From Gammaproteobacteria bacterium (GTDB lineage Bacteria > Pseudomonadota > Gammaproteobacteria > Pseudomonadales > Azotimanducaceae): 20,214 nt of DNA. The DNA is taken from the NCBI GenBank assembly GCA_030432795.1, contig JAUILW010000013.1, forward strand, positions 1-20,214, written 5' to 3'. The notes below the pieces were generated by a model. The model saw nothing but the letters and a program-made list of their open reading frames with translations. It had not been told where the DNA came from and did no database searches. Positions 7,542 through 13,709 of the stretch are shown piece after piece. Made by a program: the position numbers and the translations under genes. Numbering within the stretch: the stretch's first letter is position 1; each line of letters opens with the position of its first letter.

Positions 7542-7677
7542 CCCTGAGGCTGATGATTGCGCAATCTGCTTCGGGGAAGTGAGCACTTGCTAACTCTGTA
7601 GCTTAAGTTTCTATGGCACGCGGTTCAGGGTCTGGAAAGGGCATGCGCGTGGTTCCGGAGATGTTGTTTACAGTTAC

Positions 7678-7692
7678 GCACCAAAATAGTGC
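7678..7692. promoter_or_regulatory. NtrC-binding enhancer site upstream of ntrB
   Basis: GCACCAAAATAGTGC, flanked as C-site-A, differs little from the known NtrC consensus TGCACCAAAATGGTGCA: both half-sites GCAC and GTGC are intact with correct spacing and an A/T-rich centre. A weaker half-site (TGCACCGTGATGGGTCA) follows at 7694-7710. The site is centred about 170 bases upstream of the predicted sigma-54 start, in the 212-base space between the DUF4124 gene and ntrB. It implies NtrC autoregulation. Confidence 0.65.
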
Positions 7693-7726
7693 ATGCACCG
7701 TGATGGGTCAACTGGGCGGTTGCCTC

Positions 7727-8305
7727 TTAGCGGTGCGCCCGCAAGACATAGAAGGTGGTCGTGGTGCTGTTGATGAGTGCAGTTCCGTTTGCATCGACGA
7801 TCTGGAGCATCACGGTGTGTGCGCCGCGATCCATGTTGGTGAGCGTGAAGTGCGGTGCTGACGCGTCGCTGTGGGGCGCACCATCCAGCACCAGACGCAC
7901 GCGATGATCTGTGCCCAGATCTGGTTGCACCGAACCTGCGATGTGCACGGTGCCGTCATTAGCGCGCACTGCCTCTTCCGGGGCGGGGCTCTGCACGGTG
8001 AGGGAGTTGTAGACCACCGTGAGGCCGGCCTCTTCCCCGTCCGACTCCAGACCATCGACAATCCAAAGCTCCCGGCCTGAGGCGTCGGTACGGCGACTGG
8101 TCGGTTCGTAGCTGTTGACCGCATCGATGTCCACCTCGGTGGTGTTGCCGCCCTCAGGTACGCCCCGCTCACCGGGCGGCACGTCCGTGAAGATCACGTT
8201 GCCGTTTTCATCCACGGTTCTATAGACCTTTGTCGCTGCCACGGTAGGGCCTGCGGCAAGTGCCAGCGCCACGGTTGCCAGTGTGATGATTGCGACCCGC
8301 TGCAT
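7727..8305 (-). CDS. Secreted DUF4124-domain protein of unknown function
   Basis: 192 residues. A signal peptide covers about residues 1-23 (VAIITLATVALALAAGPTVA, cleavage near VAA-TK). A DUF4124 segment follows directly (KVYRTVDENGNVIFTDVPP), a short module found in many exported gammaproteobacterial proteins. After an acidic, low-complexity linker there is a C-terminal beta-rich, Ig-like part (VQSPAPEEAVRANDGTVHI ... VRLVLDGAP ... MDRGAHTVMLQIVDANG), about residues 100-190. Probably periplasmic; no catalytic residues are recognisable. ATG at 8305 has CGAGG about seven bases upstream. It sits between glnA and ntrB on the same strand, a placement I recall from other gammaproteobacteria, so a link with nitrogen status is possible but unproven. 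A strong terminator separates it from glnA, so it needs its own promoter. Confidence 0.88.
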   Translation of the reverse strand: MQRVAIITLATVALALAAGPTVAATKVYRTVDENGNVIFTDVPPGERGVPEGGNTTEVDIDAVNSYEPTSRRTDASGRELWIVDGLESDGEEAGLTVVYNSLTVQSPAPEEAVRANDGTVHIAGSVQPDLGTDHRVRLVLDGAPHSDASAPHFTLTNMDRGAHTVMLQIVDANGTALINSTTTTFYVLRAHR

Positions 8306-8346
8306 ATGCGCCTCGCGTTGGTTTGCTTCCGGTCAGGTTACTGAAG

Positions 8347-8363
8347 AAGTACGTCCTGTACTT
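8347..8363. repeat. Inverted repeat AAGTAC-N5-GTACTT upstream of the DUF4124 gene
   Basis: A perfect 6-base inverted repeat with a 5-base spacer (AAGTACGTCCTGTACTT) lies 42 bases before the ATG at 8305, in the space holding the promoter of the DUF4124 gene. Size and position fit a dimeric regulator operator. The stem is too short for a terminator and there is no T run. I recognise no regulator consensus and no clear -10/-35 pair nearby. Confidence 0.4.
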
Positions 8364-8396
8364 TCTCCGCACCCCACTATTGGACCACAGATAAGC

Positions 8397-8430
8397 AAAA
8401 AAAAGCCCCAACCGGAATACCGGTTGGGGC
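8397..8430 (-). terminator. Rho-independent terminator of glnA
   Basis: On the minus strand an 11-base-pair perfect stem (GCCCCAACCGG at 8405-8415 pairing with CCGGTTGGGGC at 8420-8430) with a 4-base loop is followed by eight T residues (8404-8397). It begins 38 bases after the glnA stop. A textbook intrinsic terminator; it isolates glnA from the DUF4124-ntrBC genes. Confidence 0.95.
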
Positions 8431-8468
8431 GAAGCAGGAAGCCCGTCGTATTTTTCGTACGATCGGTC

Positions 8469-9881
8469 TTACACGCTGTAGTACATCTCGAACTCGAGCG
8501 GGTGGGTGGTCATGTTCAGCAGTTCCACTTCGTCACGCTTAAGCGCGATGTAGCCGTCGATCAGGCCATCGGTGAACACATCCCCTGCCTTCAGGAAGTC
8601 GCGGTCTGCATCCAGTGCATCGAGCGCTTCGCTCAGGGTGTGCGCGACGGTCGGCACGCCTTCCAGCTCTTCTGCTGGCAGGTCGTAGAGATCCTTGTCG
8701 AAGCTGTCGCCAGGGTGAATCTCGTTCTTGATGCCGTCGAGGCCCGCCATCAGCATCGCTGCAAATGCCAGGTACGGGTTTGCGGTGCTGTCCGGGAAGC
8801 GTACTTCCACGCGGTAAGCGCGTGGGTTGCCGCCCTGGATGTACGGCACGCGGATCGACGCGGAGCGGTTGCGTGCCGAGTAGGCCAGCAGAACCGGTGC
8901 TTCGAAGCCGGGCACCAGGCGCTTGTAGGAGTTGGTGGAGCCGTTGGCAAACGCATTGATTGCCTTGGCGTGCTTGATGATGCCGCCGATGTAGAACAGC
9001 GCGGTTTCCGACAGTCCCGCGTAGACGTCACCGTGGAACGTGTTCGTGCCGCCCTTGGCGATGGACTGGTGCACGTGCATGCCGCTGCCGTTGTCACCTA
9101 CCAGCGGCTTCGGCATGAAGGTGGCGGTTTTACCGTAGGCGTCTGCCACGTTGTGCACGCAGTACTTGTAGATCTGCACCTCGTCTGCCTTCTTCACCAG
9201 CGTGTTGAAGCGCATGCCGATTTCATTCTGGCAGGCGGTGGCTACTTCGTGGTGATGTACCTCGATTTCGAGGCCCATGGCCATCATGGCTGAGCACATC
9301 GCAGAACGGAGATCTGCCGCAGAATCTACCGGCGGGACGGGGAAGTAGCCGCCCTTGATGCGTGGACGGTGGCCGAGGTTGCCGCCTTCGAAGTCATGGC
9401 CGCTGGCCCAGGCTGCTTCCTCAGCGTGGATGGCGTAGGAGGAGCCGGACATGCTGGTGCTCCAGCGCACGTCGTCGAACACGAAGAACTCGCACTCGGG
9501 GCCGAAGAACGCAGTGTCGCCGATGCCGGTGGATGCCAGATAGGCTTCGGCTTTCTTGGCGACGGTGCGCGGATCGCGATCGTAGGGCTGCATCGTGGAC
9601 GGCTCGACGATGTCGCAACGCAGGATCAGGGTGGTGTCATCGCGGAACGGGTCGATCACGCAGGTGTCGTCGTCCGGCATGAGGATCATGTCCGACTCGT
9701 TGATGCTCTTCCAACCGGCGATGGACGAGCCGTCGAACATGAAGCCGTCTGACAGCTTCTCCGCATCCAGGCCCTGAGCTGGAATCGTCGTGTGTTGCTC
9801 CTTGCCGCGCGGGTCGGTAAAGCGGAGGTCTACCCACTTCACATCGTGTTCGGCGATCATCTTCAGCGTGTTGTTGGACAT
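8469..9881 (-). CDS. glnA: Glutamine synthetase type I (GlnA)
   Basis: Cytosolic dodecameric enzyme making glutamine from glutamate, ammonium and ATP; 470 residues (E. coli 469). Beta-grasp domain, then catalytic domain. Landmarks: FMFDGSSIAGW (47-57), metal-binding FFGPECEFFVFD (125-136), ATP/glutamate region PLVGDNGSGMHVHQS (259-273), SYKRLVPGFEAPV (318-330), YSARNRSASIR (334-344), VRFPDSTANPYLAF (360-373). Y399 in DKDLYDLPAEE is the expected adenylylation site, so this is the GlnE-regulated GSI-beta form. I chose ATG 9881 (MSNNTLKMIAEHDVKW) because homologues start there and GAGGG lies about 10 bases upstream; the frame runs on to 9992 without family similarity. Expression is predicted from a sigma-54/NtrC promoter giving a leader of about 95 bases, and ends at a strong terminator. 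Confidence 0.99.
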   Translation of the reverse strand: MSNNTLKMIAEHDVKWVDLRFTDPRGKEQHTTIPAQGLDAEKLSDGFMFDGSSIAGWKSINESDMILMPDDDTCVIDPFRDDTTLILRCDIVEPSTMQPYDRDPRTVAKKAEAYLASTGIGDTAFFGPECEFFVFDDVRWSTSMSGSSYAIHAEEAAWASGHDFEGGNLGHRPRIKGGYFPVPPVDSAADLRSAMCSAMMAMGLEIEVHHHEVATACQNEIGMRFNTLVKKADEVQIYKYCVHNVADAYGKTATFMPKPLVGDNGSGMHVHQSIAKGGTNTFHGDVYAGLSETALFYIGGIIKHAKAINAFANGSTNSYKRLVPGFEAPVLLAYSARNRSASIRVPYIQGGNPRAYRVEVRFPDSTANPYLAFAAMLMAGLDGIKNEIHPGDSFDKDLYDLPAEELEGVPTVAHTLSEALDALDADRDFLKAGDVFTDGLIDGYIALKRDEVELLNMTTHPLEFEMYYSV

Positions 9882-9977
9882 GTTGTCATTCCCTCTTTTT
9901 CGTTTGTTCATCGAGGTGTTGATATTGAGCGCGCCGCGGTCGTCCCCCTGGTCGCGCCGATTCCTGGAATCTTCCGG

Positions 9978-10002
9978 GGCATGGAATCGCAAGTTCCATG
10001 CC
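9978..10002. repeat. 9-base inverted repeat enclosing the glnA sigma-54 promoter
   Basis: GGCATGGAA (9978-9986) and TTCCATGCC (9994-10002) are perfect inverted copies separated by seven bases. The right arm forms the -24 box region of the glnA promoter, the spacer holds the -12 TTGC, and the left arm reaches the predicted start site. It may be an operator for an additional regulator or a chance consequence of the promoter sequence. Confidence 0.6.
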
Positions 10003-10003
10003 A
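9988..10003 (-). promoter_or_regulatory. Sigma-54 -24/-12 promoter of glnA
   Basis: On the minus strand TGGCATGGAACTTGCG (preceded by C) fits YTGGCAC-N5-TTGCW closely: TGGCA at -24, TTGC at -12, and exact GG-N10-GC spacing. The predicted start is near 9977, about 95 bases before the glnA ATG. Two NtrC-type sites lie upstream at about -96 and -126, close to the positions of the strong NtrC sites of E. coli glnA (about -108 and -140). Confidence 0.88.
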
Positions 10004-10065
10004 GCCTAGGGCTGCATTGCGCCCCCTCTAATCAGCGGCCCCCTTGTAAGTGAGTACTTGCAAAC

Positions 10066-10080
10066 AGTCCATAATGGTGC
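10066..10080. promoter_or_regulatory. NtrC site 2 (one weak half) upstream of glnA
   Basis: AGTCCATAATGGTGC shares the centre and the right half (CCATAATGGTGC) with the perfect site at 10096-10110 but has a degenerate left half. It is centred 30 bases (about three helical turns) from that site and about 96 bases upstream of the predicted glnA start, suitable for cooperative binding of NtrC dimers. Confidence 0.65.
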
Positions 10081-10095
10081 GCCAATTCAGCGTGA

Positions 10096-10110
10096 GCACC
10101 ATAATGGTGC
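10096..10110. promoter_or_regulatory. NtrC site 1 (perfect palindrome) upstream of glnA
   Basis: GCACCATAATGGTGC is a perfect 7-1-7 palindrome matching the NtrC consensus (GCACC-N5-GGTGC), followed by A. It is centred about 126 bases upstream of the predicted sigma-54 start of glnA and lies three bases after the end of the tusA-like gene. Confidence 0.85.
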
Positions 10111-10113
10111 ATT

Positions 10114-10353
10114 CTAGCTGTCCTGCACCTTGACTGTCAGCGTGTAGATGCGCCCTTGCGTCTGCACGCCGACGAACTCGTGGCCGTGCACGCGGCACCA
10201 GGCGGGAATATCGTGCAGCGCCCCCGGGTCGGTGGCAAGCACGTGCAGCACGTCGCCTGGTGCGAGCGTGCGGATGCGATCCTGGGTGCGGATGACTGGC
10301 AGCGGGCACAGGAGCCCCCGGGTATCCAGGGTGTGCCCTTCCGGCTCAGACAT
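10114..10353 (-). CDS. TusA-family sulfur carrier protein
   Basis: 79 residues, the normal size for TusA (E. coli 81). The fold signature is intact: HTLDTRGLLCPLPVIRTQ, with the CPxP motif and putative persulfide C16, then the beta-alpha-beta part LAPGDVLHVLATDPGALHDI and a C-terminal strand (GRIYTLTVKV). TusA proteins carry sulfane sulfur from a cysteine desulfurase to an acceptor; in E. coli this serves MnmA-dependent 2-thiouridine. ATG at 10353 lies inside the end of the PP-loop gene (8-base overlap, ATGTCTGA), so the two are translationally coupled. The natural inference is that this protein feeds the PP-loop enzyme. It could be the genome's only TusA or a dedicated paralogue; the window cannot tell, so I give no symbol. 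Confidence 0.92.
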   Translation of the reverse strand: MSEPEGHTLDTRGLLCPLPVIRTQDRIRTLAPGDVLHVLATDPGALHDIPAWCRVHGHEFVGVQTQGRIYTLTVKVQDS

Positions 10354-11407
10354 GCCAGCTCTCCGGCAACTCGTTGGCAGGCAGCGGCGTGGTTTCAAAC
10401 GTCTCGCCTGTGCCGTCCGGCCGCTCCAGGGTTACCGTCACGGTGGTTGCGGTCCGTCCCTGACCGTAGCGGGCGACGATCCGGCCCGCAAGCTCGATGT
10501 CTTGCGCCGTGGCTGCACCATCGATCAGGCATAGCGGACCGCGGTGGCTCGACGTATGCAGCGCAAGGTACCGGTACTTGTAGCCCGATAGAAACTCGTT
10601 CTCGCCGGCCTCTCGGCCGATGATCAGTTTGAAGCGCTCGTTGGGCCGCACGTGCCGGCCCACCTTGAGCAACATGATGTCGTCGAGTTCGTAGTCACGG
10701 GTGCCGCGCGCCTCCCAGAGATCCACCAGCTTGTCGGAATACTTCTCGTCGGTGAGAAAACAGCAGCCGCCTGCCGGTTGGGCCCAATCGCTGAAGCCCA
10801 GCTTCCGAGCGAGCGCCATCTGCGGTTTGCGGTTACGGCCGTGAAAGCCGTGCAAGGCTTCGCGGTCGACCCAACCTTGCCGTTCCGGAAGGGTGGGCGG
10901 CAACAGTTTGGCGCAGAGCGGCCGCAGCAGGCGGTCGTCGGCGCCCGATTCGCGGGCGATGACCGGCATGGTCTCCCGCCGCTGGCTCTTTGGTCGCTGG
11001 CCGATCACCTCTCCGGTAATGACGAAGTCGAAGCCATGCGCTTCCATGAACGAATCGCTCATGAACAGCTCACAGGCTTTCTTCACCATGAACACTTTGC
11101 AGTCGAGGCAGGGGTTCATGTTGCTGCCGTAGCCGTGCTTGGGGTTTAGCAGAACGTCTTTGTACTCTTCAATGACGTCGATGATGTGCAGCTTGATGCC
11201 GAGCTGCTCCGCCACCCACAGGGCGTTGTTGCGCTTCGGCTTGGCGCGGTCTTTCTGGCGGATGGCGTGCGTATGCCCTTCCACGCAGAAGCCGGTGAAG
11301 AAGTTCACCCCTTCGACGATCACGCCCTGGTCCATGACCACACGCGCCGCCAGCATGGAGTCGAGCCCTCCTGAGATGAGCGCGACAGCTTTTCTTTGTT
11401 CCGCCAT
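10346..11407 (-). CDS. PP-loop ATPase, putative tRNA thiolation enzyme (ThiI/MnmA-like core, C-terminal DUF814-like region)
   Basis: 353 residues. The N-terminal adenylating PP-loop is SGGLDS at 12-17 (AVALISGGLDSMLAARVV). A CxxC pair follows, C100/C103 in MNPCLDCKVFM, then FVITGEVIGQRP (128-138), and another cysteine pair in PAGGCCFLTD (C215/C216). The C-terminal part, about 245-353 (LLKVGRHVRPNERFKLIIGR ... GPLCLIDGAA ... IVARYGQGR), resembles the DUF814/NFACT-R-like region of proteins often annotated as ThiI-like or thiouridylate transferases. There is no THUMP and no rhodanese domain, so it is not canonical ThiI. ATG at 11407 was chosen because the conserved core begins there; the frame reaches 11491 but would overlap divergent typA. 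Coupling to a TusA-like gene supports tRNA sulfuration; the modified nucleoside is unknown. Confidence 0.85.
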   Translation of the reverse strand: MAEQRKAVALISGGLDSMLAARVVMDQGVIVEGVNFFTGFCVEGHTHAIRQKDRAKPKRNNALWVAEQLGIKLHIIDVIEEYKDVLLNPKHGYGSNMNPCLDCKVFMVKKACELFMSDSFMEAHGFDFVITGEVIGQRPKSQRRETMPVIARESGADDRLLRPLCAKLLPPTLPERQGWVDREALHGFHGRNRKPQMALARKLGFSDWAQPAGGCCFLTDEKYSDKLVDLWEARGTRDYELDDIMLLKVGRHVRPNERFKLIIGREAGENEFLSGYKYRYLALHTSSHRGPLCLIDGAATAQDIELAGRIVARYGQGRTATTVTVTLERPDGTGETFETTPLPANELPESWHV

Positions 11408-11410
11408 AAT
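11405..11410 (+). promoter_or_regulatory. Candidate -10 element for typA-dtd
   Basis: CATAAT overlaps the start codon region of the divergent PP-loop gene; GCGACA (4 of 6 matches to TTGACA) lies 18 bases upstream at 11381-11386. It would give a start near 11417 and a leader of about 44 bases. Plausible only; the 53-base gap between the two divergent genes leaves little room for other promoters. Confidence 0.3.
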
Positions 11411-11411
11411 C

Positions 11412-11429
11412 GCCCGCCTTTTGGCAGGC
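11412..11429. repeat. Short GC-rich hairpin in the typA leader
   Basis: GCCCGCC-TTTT-GGCAGGC forms a 7-position stem with one C-A mismatch and a T4 loop, between the divergent PP-loop and typA starts. It would lie near the 5' end of the typA transcript. There is no T run after the stem on either strand, so it is not an intrinsic terminator. Confidence 0.35.
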
Positions 11430-11460
11430 CCAGCCGAGAAATTACGGGCGCGGGAGTGTA

Positions 11461-13275
11461 GTGAGCAAAGAATTGATGCGCAACGTGGCAATTATCGCCC
11501 ACGTGGATCACGGCAAGACGACGCTGGTGGATCGGCTTCTGGAACAGACCGGAACGCTGTCCGCTGGCGGCGAACGGGTGCTCGATTCCAACGACCTCGA
11601 GCGCGAGCGGGGCATCACCATCCTCTCGAAGAACACCGCCATCCGCTTCGGCGATTACACCATCAACATCGTCGATACCCCCGGGCACGCCGACTTCGGC
11701 GGAGAGGTGGAGCGGGTGCTGTCCATGGTGGATTCGGTACTGCTGCTGGTCGATGCGGTGGAAGGGCCGATGCCACAAACCCGCTTCGTCACCCAGAAAG
11801 CCTTCGCGGCCGGGCTGAACCCGATCCTGGTGGTGAACAAGGTGGACCGCGCAGGCGCCAATCCTCACAAGGCAGTGGACGCAGTATTCGACCTGTTCGC
11901 CAGCCTCGATGCCAACGATGAGCAGTTGGACTTTCCGGTGATCTACGCTTCAGCCATGCAGGGGGTGGCGGGCTCTGAGCCCGACGCGCTAGCCGCTGAC
12001 ATGCAGCCACTGCTGCAGCTCATTGTCGATATCGTTCCGCCGCCGAAGGTGGACGTGGATGCACCGCTGCAACTGCAGATCTCCTCGCTCGACTATTCCT
12101 CCTACGTCGGCCTGATGGGTATTGGTCGAATTCGCCGAGGTCGCGTGAAGCGCAACATGCCGGTGGTAGTGGTGGACCGACACGGCAAACAGCGTAAGGC
12201 GCGCATACTTGATGTGCTGTGCAGCCGCGGCCTCGAGCGGGAAGCGCGGGAGGTCGCCGAGGCGGGGGATATCGTTTGTGTTACCGGCGTCGATGATGTG
12301 GCGATCTCCGACACCATCTGCTCGCCTGACCGGGTTGAGGCGCTCACGCCGCTGAGCGTCGATGAGCCGACGCTGACGATGATGTTCTGTGTGAATACAT
12401 CACCCTTCGCAGGTATGGAAGGCAAATACCTCACCAGCAGGCAGATCAAGGAACGGCTGTACCGCGAAGCCAGCTACAACGTCGCACTCGATGTGCAGGA
12501 AACCGAAGACCCGGACCGCTTCCGTGTGTCCGGCCGTGGCGAGCTGCACCTGTCGGTTCTGATCGAGACGATGCGGCGCGAGGGGTATGAGTTTGCCGTA
12601 TCGCGGCCGCTGGTGATTCAGAAGGAAATCGACGGTGTGGTCTGCGAGCCCTACGAGCGTCTGACGGTGGACGTGGAAGATGTGCACCAGGGCAAGGTTA
12701 TGGAAGAGCTCGGCGAGCGCCGCGGCGAGCTGGAGGACATGCAGTCCGACGGCCACGGTCGCGTGCGCCTCATTTACAAGCTACCCACCCGTGCGCTCAT
12801 GGGTTTCCGGCCGGTGTTTCTGTCCATCAGTTCAGGCACCGGCATCATGTCGTTTGGTGCCGCAGGCTACGGCGCGCAGACTGGCGGTGAGATCGGCCAG
12901 CGCAATAATGGCGTGCTCATCTCCAACGCCCAGGGCAAGGCGGTGGCCTTTGCCCTGTACAACCTGCAGAACAGAGGGCGGCTGATGGTCGCTCCCAACG
13001 ATCCGGTGTACGAAGGCATGGTGGTTGGCCTGCATGCCCGCGACAACGACCTCACGGTGAATCCGATCAAGGAGAAGAAGCTCACCAACATCCGTGCGTC
13101 CGGCAAGGACGACAACATACTGCTGGACGCGCCCATGCGGCTCACGCTGGAGCAGGCGCTCGAGTTCATCGACGACGATGAGCTGGTGGAAGTCACCCCG
13201 AAGGCAATTCGTATCCGTAAGGTGTACCTGACAGAGAACGCCCGTAAACGCGCGGGTTCCAGCCGCCTGTCGTGA
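11461..13275 (+). CDS. typA: Ribosome-associated GTPase TypA/BipA
   Basis: Translational GTPase of the EF-G/LepA family, involved in 50S assembly and low-temperature or stress growth; 604 residues (E. coli 607). G motifs: G1 AHVDHGKTT (13-21), G2 in RERGITI, G3 DTPGHADF (72-79), G4 NKVDR (126-130), G5 near VIYASAMQG. Domains II, III and V follow, then the BipA-specific C-terminal domain (NRGRLMVAPNDPVYEGMVVG, EKKLTNIRASGKDD). The start is GTG at 11461, with GGGAG only four bases before it. An in-frame ATG at 11476 would also keep the whole conserved core but has no Shine-Dalgarno. Its stop overlaps the dtd start (GTGA), so the pair forms an operon. It is divergent from the PP-loop/TusA genes. 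Confidence 0.98.
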   Translation: MSKELMRNVAIIAHVDHGKTTLVDRLLEQTGTLSAGGERVLDSNDLERERGITILSKNTAIRFGDYTINIVDTPGHADFGGEVERVLSMVDSVLLLVDAVEGPMPQTRFVTQKAFAAGLNPILVVNKVDRAGANPHKAVDAVFDLFASLDANDEQLDFPVIYASAMQGVAGSEPDALAADMQPLLQLIVDIVPPPKVDVDAPLQLQISSLDYSSYVGLMGIGRIRRGRVKRNMPVVVVDRHGKQRKARILDVLCSRGLEREAREVAEAGDIVCVTGVDDVAISDTICSPDRVEALTPLSVDEPTLTMMFCVNTSPFAGMEGKYLTSRQIKERLYREASYNVALDVQETEDPDRFRVSGRGELHLSVLIETMRREGYEFAVSRPLVIQKEIDGVVCEPYERLTVDVEDVHQGKVMEELGERRGELEDMQSDGHGRVRLIYKLPTRALMGFRPVFLSISSGTGIMSFGAAGYGAQTGGEIGQRNNGVLISNAQGKAVAFALYNLQNRGRLMVAPNDPVYEGMVVGLHARDNDLTVNPIKEKKLTNIRASGKDDNILLDAPMRLTLEQALEFIDDDELVEVTPKAIRIRKVYLTENARKRAGSSRLS

Positions 13276-13709
13276 AAGCGCTCCTTCAGCGTGTCCGCCA
13301 CGCCGCGGTGGAGGTGGATGGCGAGCGCATTGCTCGGATTGGCGGCGGCCTGCTGGTGCTGCTCGGTGTGGAGCAGGGCGATACCGATGAGCAGGCCCGC
13401 TGGCTTGCCGCCAAGACCCTGGACCTGCGGATCTTTGCAGATAACCACAAGCCGATGAACGCCAGCGTGCTGGATGTCGGGGGTTCGGTGCTTGCGGTAT
13501 CGCAGTTCACGCTCGCTGCCGATACGCGCAAAGGCAACCGGCCGGGCTTCTCTACGGCGGCGCCGCCGGAGCAGGCTCTGCCGCTGTTCGATGCATATGT
13601 CGAGGCGCTGCGAAGCCGTTGCGAGGCGGTGCAGACCGGCCGCTTCGGCGCCGACATGCAGGTGACCCTGCAGAACGACGGGCCGGTCACCATCATGCTG
13701 GAGCGTTGA
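13272..13709 (+). CDS. dtd: D-aminoacyl-tRNA deacylase
   Basis: Cytosolic proofreading enzyme that hydrolyses D-aminoacyl-tRNA (and Gly-tRNA-Ala); 145 residues, the same as E. coli DTD. Signature elements: ALLQRVRHAAVEVDGE at the N terminus, the SQFTLAAD motif with following KGNRPGFSTAAPP, and the C-terminal cis Gly-Pro motif NDGPVTIMLE. The start is GTG at 13272, overlapping the typA stop as GTGA, so translation is coupled. The last 17 bases overlap, on the opposite strand, the 3' end of the ExoIII-family gene. Confidence 0.97.
   Translation: MKALLQRVRHAAVEVDGERIARIGGGLLVLLGVEQGDTDEQARWLAAKTLDLRIFADNHKPMNASVLDVGGSVLAVSQFTLAADTRKGNRPGFSTAAPPEQALPLFDAYVEALRSRCEAVQTGRFGADMQVTLQNDGPVTIMLER

Noticed and set aside
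7515..7586. N-terminal extension of NtrB from a GTG at 7586
   Set aside because: The 24 additional residues show no PAS or NtrB similarity, there is only a weak AGAG upstream, and the region contains the sigma-54 element. Not fully excluded.
8283..9293. Open frame of 336 codons on the plus strand
   Set aside because: Antisense to glnA and crossing its terminator; no recognisable motif or Shine-Dalgarno.
9882..9992. N-terminal extension of GlnA upstream of 9881
   Set aside because: The glutamine synthetase family starts at MSNNTLKMI; the upstream frame lies in the predicted leader and covers part of the promoter.
9977..9992. Second sigma-54 promoter on the plus strand in the glnA inverted repeat
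   Set aside because: The opposite strand has GG-N10-GC only if the box sequence is shifted (GGGGC, TCGCA), so the -24 box is wrong, and no gene lies downstream on that strand.
10048..10059. AAGTGAGTACTT, resembling the repeat before the DUF4124 gene
   Set aside because: Only 4-base arms and a different spacer, so I do not treat it as a second copy of the same operator.
11412..11429. Terminator between the PP-loop gene and typA
   Set aside because: The stem has a mismatch, no T run on either strand, and both genes point away from it.
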